Positions 56,220 to 64,000 of a DNA stretch of 64,000 nucleotides are shown here, piece after piece. A program made the position numbers and the translations under genes. Numbering within the stretch: position 1 is the stretch's first letter; every line of letters begins with the position of its first letter. Source of the stretch: Gigaspora margarita (Eukaryota > Glomeromycota > Glomeromycetes > Diversisporales > Gigasporaceae); NCBI GenBank assembly GCA_009809945.1, contig WTPW01000632.1, positions 222,462 through 286,461 on the forward strand, in the 5' to 3' direction. Below the pieces are notes generated by a model. It had not been told where the DNA came from. It ran no database searches and saw only the letters and a list, made by a program, of their open reading frames with translations.

Positions 56220-57870
56220 CTTGCAAAAACCTGTAAAACATTTAAAAATTTGCAAAAAGTATAATGATGTGAATATAATAATTATTAATTGCAGAATTGA
56301 TATCATATTAGATAAATATCAATTAACCAGATATATATCGATTACTATTATTATTGATAATAATCAGCAGAGGTATTTAGTATTGAATATACTCACTATA
56401 TATTTGTCTACCTTACCTCATGACTTTAATGCCACCCTCCTTGACCTTTATATTGAGAACCTATTTTTTCTTTTGCTCTCTCTTCAACTTGACTAAGAAC
56501 TCAAGATCTCCTATTTGCTTTTAGAAACCAACTATTTGAGACTGAATTCAATTTTGATCCTTCCATACCTAGATCTATATATACTCTAGGCCCTGAACAA
56601 TTAGCTAATTCTTATATTGGTTCTTCTTCTTCTTTACCTTTTTATAATAAAAATACAACTTATATTCCTTTTTATCAATAATTTGAGCTTTTTTCTTCAC
56701 CTGTTTCTGAAATTCTTCATTATTGTACTTGACAAACCACTCTACCTCCTCAACCTAATCGATTTCTTCACTTTTTACAAAACCTTTCTCCTACTGTTGC
56801 ACTTCTGCTCTGCCACTACTTCCTATAGTTGAATTTTATCCTTCTGTTAAATTAGACATAGACATAACCCTATACCAAATACTACTATTAACTAATACTC
56901 CTCCTTCTAACTATTTCAATCAAATTGACCCCTTGACTATTATACTCAAAACCAAGAAACCACTATTATCAGATCTGACTTACTTCAACAATATGAGAAA
57001 ATAAATTTACAATCTCTTGTAGCAAAATTATACTCTATTCTATCCCTAATCCCCAATCAACATGGCAGAGGCTGCTTTACAAGATAATGCACAAGCAATG
57101 ACTGATCTTGCTGCTGTCCTTGAATAAGGTTCTGAGAAAACTCTTATTATAGTTACAGATTTTTATAGTAATAGGACCCAAGACCTGCTGACTAGCTAAA
57201 GGAATTTAGAAGAGCTATTACTGCTAATCGATGGAGTAATAAAAAAACTACAGCTTGCAACTGTGTATCTTAAAAGAGTTGCTTTAGACTAGTACCAAGC
57301 CTTGAACCCTCATCCAAATGTTTTTAATGATGATAGTACTCAGGATCAGAGTTTCCAACATCTCTTTAAAGCATATTTTTATACCCAAGAACCATATGGC
57401 AAAAACAACTTTTTGATATTAAGCAAGGACCTACTAAAACTGCGGATAGATATATTAGTAGGTTCTGAATGCTACAAAGGAAAGTAGATCCAACTAACCA
57501 ATTTCTAGCTAACTTTGTTAAACAATTTTTTATTCAAGGACTGCACTCTGAGTATTCAGTTAATGTTCAAGCTGCTGTTTCTAATGATTTGGCTACTGCT
57601 ATCAAAGGAGCCTCAGATGGAAAACCAGAAAATTAATAACTACTCCTACAACTAATACTGACCAAGCTATTCAACAGCTTACTGATCAAATTGCTAAGCT
57701 TAGTATTAATTTAGCCAAAAACAGGCCACTACTACCCTTTTTCTATTAATTATGCTAAAAACTGTGCTCAGAATTCTTGGATGAAAGAACCTCCTATTTG
57801 CATTATTGCAGATGCACTGGACATTTTATTCGTGATTGCAATAGCAACAACAAGACCAATAACAAAAATC
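56220..57870 (+). pseudogene. Gypsy-C gag remnant
   Basis: Capsid-like coding sequence (with MAEAALQDNAQAMTDLAAVL from 57060) leads to a zinc knuckle, CRCTGHFIRDC, near 57810-57840. Some Asn-rich AAT-repeat sequence follows. It is broken. Confidence 0.7.
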
Positions 57871-58169
57871 TAATTCTTGTTATAATAATAATAATAATAA
57901 TAATCAGAACCAGAATAACAATCAAAATAGAAACAAAATAGTCATTTTTCTAACCATTATTCAAATAACAAAACTTGCTCTCATAGTCATGATAACTCTC
58001 ATCACAAAAGTTGATTCAGGAATAATAATTATAGGAATCAAAATGATGACAATTATTGGTTATACCAAAATTTTTCTAATCAGTCACTTTCTCTTTATCA
58101 TCAAAGTATTAACTACCTTATTCAAAACCAGACTCAGGCACCTTTTATTAACACTAATAAGTAGGAAAT

Positions 58170-58660
58170 ATTGCTTAACAACTTATCTATAAGAGGTGCT
58201 TTGGCTGCTCACCTCTATAAAGAAGCCAAAAATGCTAATCTTGTTCAAACTCCTGCTTATACTATATCAGTCAAATATAATAGTTCTCTTCAATATAAAC
58301 TATATATCAAGCCATTATTGATAGTAGTGCTTTTATTAGCATGTTTGCTCACAAAACAGTTAAAAAACTTGGGTTAACCATTGAAAAGGCTTCCAATAGT
58401 CTCATTGTACCTACAGTTGAAACTTCTACTTGTTCTTTAGAAATTATAAAAGACTACCAGTTGAAATTAATCACATTACCATTCCTTTTACTGTGGAAGT
58501 AGTAGACACTACCTTTTATTTTGTTCTTTTAGGCAATGATTGGAACCAAAAGTTAAGGCAAATTACAATTAGAAAAATAGCTATTATACCTTTAAGTAGA
58601 AAAACAAGAAACATACTATTTCTACTACTTATAAAAGCAATCATCTACCATTACTAACTC
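58170..58660 (+). pseudogene. Gypsy-C aspartic protease remnant
   Basis: A retropepsin-like region follows gag, with AFISMFAHKTVKKLGLTIEK after the position of the active site (about 58315-58390) and a C-terminal block near 58500-58560 (FVLLGNDWNQKL). It is broken. Confidence 0.6.
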
Positions 58661-60090
58661 AGACAAATTAGACATTTATAAACTAGAATATTTGTATTCC
58701 AAAGGAGCTTATGTTTTTAATCTTGAAGACTCAGACCAATTTTCTCTATCTGAGGATGATAAATGGACAGTTAATCAGTCTCATCACAGAAATAAAAAAA
58801 CACCCAAACAATATGTCTGTGAAAATTGTGGTTCTCCTGATCACTTCTTTGCAAATTGCTCTACCAACTAATACAACTAATGTCAAGAACTAGGCCATAT
58901 TGCTGTTAAATCCCCTAAACAAACCCTAAGACATGCTACTTGTCCTACTTGCCATGATCCTAACCACCTATATAAGGATTGCCCAAATAATATCTGTTTA
59001 GACTCAGTACACTTGGACATATTGAAGCTTATTGCCCCTTTACTACCTGAAAAAGACAAAACTTGGTTTACAAGTGTGAATATACCTTTGATGAGGTTAA
59101 TAATTGTTATTTACATACTTATAGTTCTCACTCTACCCACTACTGATATTAATGTAAAGTTCTTAATAAACCTGAAGTTTTTAAACTTTTTAATGAAAAA
59201 CTTGTATGCCCAGATATTATACAGATTTTTATTGTGCCTTAAACCAAGAAGACCCTTGAAGTATTCTTTTTTCATTCAAGGTAAAGGACAGGGAATGCTT
59301 GTCAATTGTAAAATATGTGATAAGTCAAACACTAGATCTAAAATGTGTCAATTAAAGAACCTTCGAGAAGAATTGTGGTTTTGTGAATTGGAACACCTCC
59401 ATGCTTACAAAGCTAGCCAGGATATCTAGTATAATTACAATTATAACCTTTGGACCCAAATAAAACATTATACAGAATCAACTTGAAATGCTAGGCACTA
59501 GTATAAAATAAACCAGACCAGAATTTACTGCCTTGCAAAAATCCTTTTGGATGAAAATAATCAGACTATTGCCCAGGCTTTGGAACTTCTGGTATCAGAC
59601 CAGATAACCCAACTATAGAATAATTATATAATGCAACTTATATTGCAGGCAGAATAAGACATATTACCAGAAAATGATATTGACCTACTGCAAGCTACCT
59701 TGAATGAATCCTTTAATACTAGCTACCCAGACTATGACCAGAAGTATGCTCTTGCCATGCTTCAACAAAGCTTTACTGTTTCTGTTGACCTTTGTTAGGA
59801 ATGCTTGTATGTTAAACACCAAGAAGAATTAACCCAAATCAAGGATATTGTAATAACTGCAAACTTCCAGAACCAGAAATATATTTCCCATCTACTGATA
59901 ACATTATTAAAGAACCAGATAATAACTCTCCACCTGCTAATGAAATTATTGAACTAGATTATAATTTTCAATTTTGCTAGCTCCAACTACAAGTCCAACA
60001 ATAAGGCCAACTAATAGAACAATTATAAGCAAGGATTCAAACTTTAGAAACTACCAATACTGCCTTACTATACTTTTTCTAAAAAGAAGC
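58661..60090 (+). pseudogene. Gypsy-C protease-RT spacer with zinc-knuckle cluster
   Basis: Knuckle-like motifs occur in this spacer: CENCGSPDHFFANC near 58820-58860 and CPTCHDPNHLYKDC near 58940-58985. Further Cys-rich sequence (VNCKICDKSNTRSKMC) lies near 59300-59350. In most Ty3/Gypsy elements such motifs sit in gag, and protease joins reverse transcriptase more directly. The rest is Glu- and Gln-rich sequence. It is broken. Confidence 0.55.
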
Positions 60091-60104
60091 TCAAATGCTC
60101 ACTA

Positions 60105-61130
60105 ATGAGCCAATGCCTTAGAAATGTTTTGTCAAAATTTTTAGAGAATCCTAGGCAGGATTATAAACTACCTGCTGACTCAGACCAGACTCTTATACCA
60201 AGATATGTAAATACTATTGACCTTGAATATGAGGAATATACTCTATTGACTCAGACCTCTCTAAATATTGGACCCCTTAACAAGAAACAAGGCCTAGCTT
60301 TTCAAAAATTATTAGAAAAATTTGCTGACCTTTTTGCAACTAATATCACTAAACTAGGATGAACTAATTTGATTACTCACTAAATATATACTAAGAATGT
60401 ACACCCTATCCACTCTCACCCTTATTCTGTACCTCCAAATGAACAAGAATTTATACAAAGGAACTACAAAGAATGTGGACTACAAACTTATTCAAACCTC
60501 TGATAGCCCTTGGACCTCTCCTGTTGTGCTAGTATAAAAGAAAAATAGCAAATTACAATTCTGTAAAGACTATAGAAATCTCAATGCCATTATAAAAATG
60601 GATGCTTATCCCCTACCTCATATTGATGAAATGCTCAATGCTCTTTCAGAATGCTCTTGGTTCTCTACTTCTGATCTTGTAAGTGGATATTGGCAGGTTG
60701 CCATGGATCCACAGGACAAAAAAAAACTGCATTTACTATATGATATGGGATTTATGAATTTAATGTAATGCTTTTGGTCTTTGTAATGCCCCTGCAACTT
60801 TTTAAAGACTAATGGATTATATATACAAAGGGATTGCATAGAAATTTTAGTTGTATACTTAGATAATACAATTGTTTATTCCAAGACATTTAATAAACAC
60901 TTAACCTATTTAAAAAGAGTATTTGATAGAATTAGACAAGCAAGACTCAGACTTAATATAGATAAATGTACTTTCTGGATGTACTAGCTATCTTCTTAGA
61001 ACATCTAATTTCTGCTTGAGGAATTGCCCCTGACCCTCAAAAAGTAGAAGCTGTTCAATGAATTCAGCCTCCTAGAAATCTTACAGCTCTTTGATCTTTT
61101 CTTGGACTTGCAGGATATTACTGTCAATTT
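60105..61130 (+). pseudogene. Gypsy-C reverse transcriptase remnant
   Basis: Conserved blocks appear in order: FCKDYRNLNAI, DAYPLPHIDEML, CSWFSTSDLVSGYWQVAMD, FGLCNAPATF-like sequence and VVYLDNTIVYSK (60550-60900). It is broken. Confidence 0.85.
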
Positions 61131-61700
61131 ATCCAAAATTTTTCATTAATTGCTCACCCATTAAATTCTCTTTACAAAAAGATGAACCCTATAGATAGCA
61201 AGATAAACAGCAAAAAGCCTTTGAAGAAAAAAATCTAGACTATTACTACTACTATTTTAGCCTACTCTAACTTTAAACAGACATTTATACTCAATACTGA
61301 TGCTTATTATAATAGCTTTGGAGCAACCTTAAGTTAGTTAAATAAAAATAGAAAAAAACACCCTATTGCCTATGCTAGTAAAAGCCTGCAAAAAGAAGAA
61401 ATAAACTATGCAGCTACTGAATTAGAATATGCTGTAGTTGTATAGTCTATAGAACATTTTCATAAGTATCTAGGCACTACAAAATTTATTCTAGTTACAG
61501 ACACTTAGCATTAAAATAGTTATGTACTGCTAAACCCAAAAAAAGAATTGGAAGATGAATTTTGAAGCTTCAACTATATAATTTTGAAATTGTTCATAAA
61601 CTAGTCTGATTTATTCAAATGTAATGCTCTTTTATGATTACTGACTCAGACAACTAACTCTAATAAACTTTATAAACCTTGACCAATATTATATTCTTTA
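61131..61700 (+). pseudogene. Gypsy-C RNase H remnant
   Basis: Blocks such as LNTDAYYNSFGATL (near 61290) and PIAYASKSLQKEEINYAATE (61360-61420) mark RNase H after reverse transcriptase. It is broken. Confidence 0.8.
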
Positions 61701-61789
61701 TTATTATTTGAACACAAACCAATTTCCAAATGAATTTACTAACCAAGATGGAAATGACTTATAACCCAGCCCAAATATTTCGAAATTAG

Positions 61790-62945
61790 ACATCATTTTC
61801 TCTACAAAAGAATAAAGAACCCCAAACAGACCCTGAGAGTTATTAAATGGACTGAAGTAGAACCAGTATTATATATAATGCATAAGCACCCTACTGCTAA
61901 ACATTTAGTAACAGATACTATGTACTATAAAATATCTGAACAATATTATTGGATCAAATGTATTGAGACATACTAGAATATGTGAAAACTTGTTAAGAAT
62001 GCCAAAAAAGACAAAAAGGTTAAAGAAAAGAACCTTTACATCCTATCCAAATTAGAAGAACTTTTGAACAGTTTGGAATTGATCTTGTAGGCCCTTTGTC
62101 TATAACTAAGCAAAGCAATTCATATATTATTGTTGCTACTGTATACCTAACGTGATGGCCAGAAGCTTATGCTATTCCAGATGCTAGTGCTAGTACACTT
62201 GCTCAGTTTATCTTTGAAGAAATAGACTGTAGATATGAAATCCCAAAAATTATTCTATCAGACCAGAATCACAATTTTATTAGTGAAATTATTAGAATTC
62301 TTTGTGAAAAGTTTTTTATTAAGCATAAATTAACTTTGTTTTTCCACCCTCAGACAAATAGTATAGTAGAAAGATTCAATAGAACATTATGTGAATTACT
62401 TGCAAAAGTAAAAGGAGATGATAATTGGAATTTAAATATACCTGCTGTTCTTTTGGCATATTGAACAAAAAGACATGCTACTACAGGATATACTCTCTTT
62501 TAAATTATATATGGAAGATATGCTACACTGCCAATTGAAGCACTTTTTCTAGTAGAACATACAGAAGTAGACAATAAAATAGACTTACAAGGAAGTATTC
62601 TTCTATGAACTTATGATTTAATAAAAAAATTACCAACCTATCAGAACCAGGCTAGGCAAAATACTGAAAAGTCACAACAGAACAAAAAGTTTGTTTCGAT
62701 GCCAATACTCAAATAGAGACATTTGAAACTGGAAATAAAGTGCAGATACAATGAAAGGGATTAGAAGCCTCTTGCTTAGCCAAATTTGAAGATAAAGATT
62801 TGAACCTTTTCTTATTCATAAGAAATTAGAAAATAGTACTTATAAATTATGCAAAATTTTACAAAAATATTATAACAATAATTGGCTTGCTAAATATTAT
62901 AAGCCACAAAAATGGAAACCAATAGTTGTTAATGACTCTCCTTAA
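61790..62945 (+). pseudogene. Gypsy-C integrase remnant
   Basis: A zinc region (near 61880-62010) is followed by the core: FGIDLVGPLSITKQSNSYII, RWPEAYAIPDAS and HPQTNSIVERFNRTLCELL (62070-62405), then a C-terminal region to about 62945. Here RNase H and integrase are close together, unlike Gypsy-A and Gypsy-B. It is broken. Confidence 0.88.
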
Positions 62946-63893
62946 AATTTCTAGATGAAATTTGATCTAAAAGGGATGAAACACACGATTTAACCCATAT
63001 AACCATAAAATATATTTATACAACTGCCCCTTTTTGAAATTTTTTCAAAAATGAGCTCCTATACTTCAACCCAAACCTTATTGGCACTACAAAACCTTTT
63101 TCAAATATAGAAACAAGACAATGCTGCTCAAAACAACTCCTTGTATATTACTCAACAATGCATATGGTTATGTGATAATAATGATATTACCCAGACTATT
63201 GACCTTACTAATTTAGTTACTTCTTTTTCAGAATTAGACATAAATAATTTTCTGGATACTCTAATATACTCAGTACTACTAGAAATTGACCAATCTGAAG
63301 TAAATAACTTTAAAGAAATTATCCAAATCTGGAACTAGAAAATGTTCAAGTTAATGAAAAAACTTTGGCATTGCTAACTACTAATCAAAAAAAAGTACAC
63401 CCAAATTCAGAATTGGAAAGCATACATTAAGAAACCTTATCATTACCAATTATTAACCAAAAAGAAGTTACTCCTGCTGTACAAACCCCATTGTCTGAAA
63501 AATTAGTCAAAATTGTGCAGAATATTACTTACCTGTGTGGACCTTTGACTTAGATATCTATTTCTTTATATAACATATTAAAAGAAATTGCAAAAAATTC
63601 TTAAATGAATTAAGACTCCTACTAGAAACAAACAAGACCAAAACAAACTATTTGAAGCTTATTATTGCATTAGTAATCTTAATGATATCCAATTAATAAT
63701 TGAGAAAACCCAAGGAGAAAAAAAGCCTGGGATACCTTAAAAGTTGTCAAATGGATGAAATTACTTTTCTCTAACCAACCTATAGAAAACATTTCTCAAA
63801 CAACCTATATTACATATACTATGATTGTAAGGTTAACAGATACTAACTTTTCTCAAGTTATTATACAAACCAGAACTCATGGAGTTTGTTCTT
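62946..63893 (+). pseudogene. Gypsy-C coding-like tail between integrase and 3' LTR
   Basis: About 0.95 kb of coding-like sequence follows the integrase, including an open stretch 63141-63338 (start MYITQQCIWLCDNNDITQT). No family recognised. Its position matches the extra 130-codon frame of Gypsy-B, but I see no convincing sequence similarity. It is broken. Confidence 0.45.
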
Positions 63894-63907
63894 AAAGGGA
63901 AAAGAAA
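63894..63907 (+). promoter_or_regulatory. Gypsy-C polypurine tract
   Basis: AAAGGGAAAAGAAA lies directly before the 3' LTR start and is a textbook polypurine tract. Confidence 0.8.
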
Positions 63908-64000
63908 TGTTATAGAATAGTTTTAATAGTTTTGGTAGACATTAGTTGAAAAAATTAGAAATTAATAAGGAAATTTTGTTTTTTTTTTTTTTTTTTTTTT
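63908..64000 (+). repeat. 3' LTR of Gypsy-C, cut by the window after a T-tract
   Basis: The first 70 or so bases match the 5' LTR. From 63979 the sequence is an unbroken T run to the window end, where the 5' LTR has TAATAACTATATG. The T run may be an insertion or an assembly artefact at a contig edge. Confidence 0.75.

Larger units (their letters stand above)
50241..64000 (+). mobile_element. Gypsy-C: Ty3/Gypsy LTR retrotransposon, 3' LTR running out of the window
   Basis: The 5' LTR begins TGTTATAGAATAG at 50241; the same sequence begins at 63908 after a purine tract, with about three differences in 72 bases. Between them lie, in order, an unusually long foreign block (51188-56200), gag, protease, a zinc-knuckle cluster, reverse transcriptase, RNase H, integrase and a 3' coding-like tail. 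It is broken at many points. Its LTR shares blocks with Gypsy-B (for example TTTAATTGTAGCCTCTTTTG), so the two are distant relatives. Confidence 0.85.

Overview
The window reads as a repeat-filled, AT-rich stretch of a eukaryotic nuclear genome. I found no intact host gene and no rRNA, CRISPR array or bacterial-type operon. The Ty3/Gypsy polyprotein relics, a CENP-B/Tigger-like transposase relic, long AT-rich tandem arrays and a TTAGGG-type interstitial motif fit an early-diverging fungus, most likely an arbuscular-mycorrhizal (Glomeromycotina) genome. That placement is inference from style, not a database match. Two N bases and long homopolymers show this is assembled draft sequence.

Layout. 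1-12.6 kb: AT-rich sequence with many short inverted-repeat elements, minisatellites, one LTR-like block of unusually high CpG (about 6.9-8.0 kb) and a faint coding relic (4.9-5.2 kb). 12.6-18.1 kb: a diverged satellite of about 106-bp units, interrupted by inverted-repeat insertions. 18.4-20.3 kb: foldback elements and minisatellites. 20.8-22.2 kb: a broken pogo/Tigger transposase on the minus strand. 22.4-48.0 kb: an old minus-strand Gypsy element (Gypsy-A) opened by a nest of later insertions. One is an AT-rich foldback element holding a complete plus-strand Gypsy (Gypsy-B, 31.97-42.67 kb), which itself carries four smaller insertions. Another is a hAT-like element of about 3 kb that holds two TA-flanked elements and a poly-A-tailed retrocopy with a tRNA-like head. 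48.0-50.2 kb: two TA-flanked foldback elements and a degenerate minisatellite. 50.2-64 kb: a third Gypsy (Gypsy-C, plus strand), running out of the window at its 3' LTR and holding a large block of foreign repeats between its 5' LTR and gag.

No cooperative gene system is visible. What the window gives is a readable insertion history. At least ten elements have different terminal inverted repeats but sit between TA dinucleotides, and four CAGTG-ended elements sit between 8-bp duplications. A Tigger-type relic (a TA-inserting family) lies among them. The most unusual items are the tRNA-headed retrocopy at 25.8-26.8 kb, an uninterrupted 130-codon extra frame between integrase and the 3' LTR of Gypsy-B, a zinc-knuckle cluster between protease and reverse transcriptase of Gypsy-C, and a long RNase H-integrase spacer shared by Gypsy-A and Gypsy-B. 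LTR copies differ mainly by transitions, many at former CpG sites, which suggests cytosine methylation and deamination. Terminal repeats and target duplications were read by eye; family names rest on motif recognition only.
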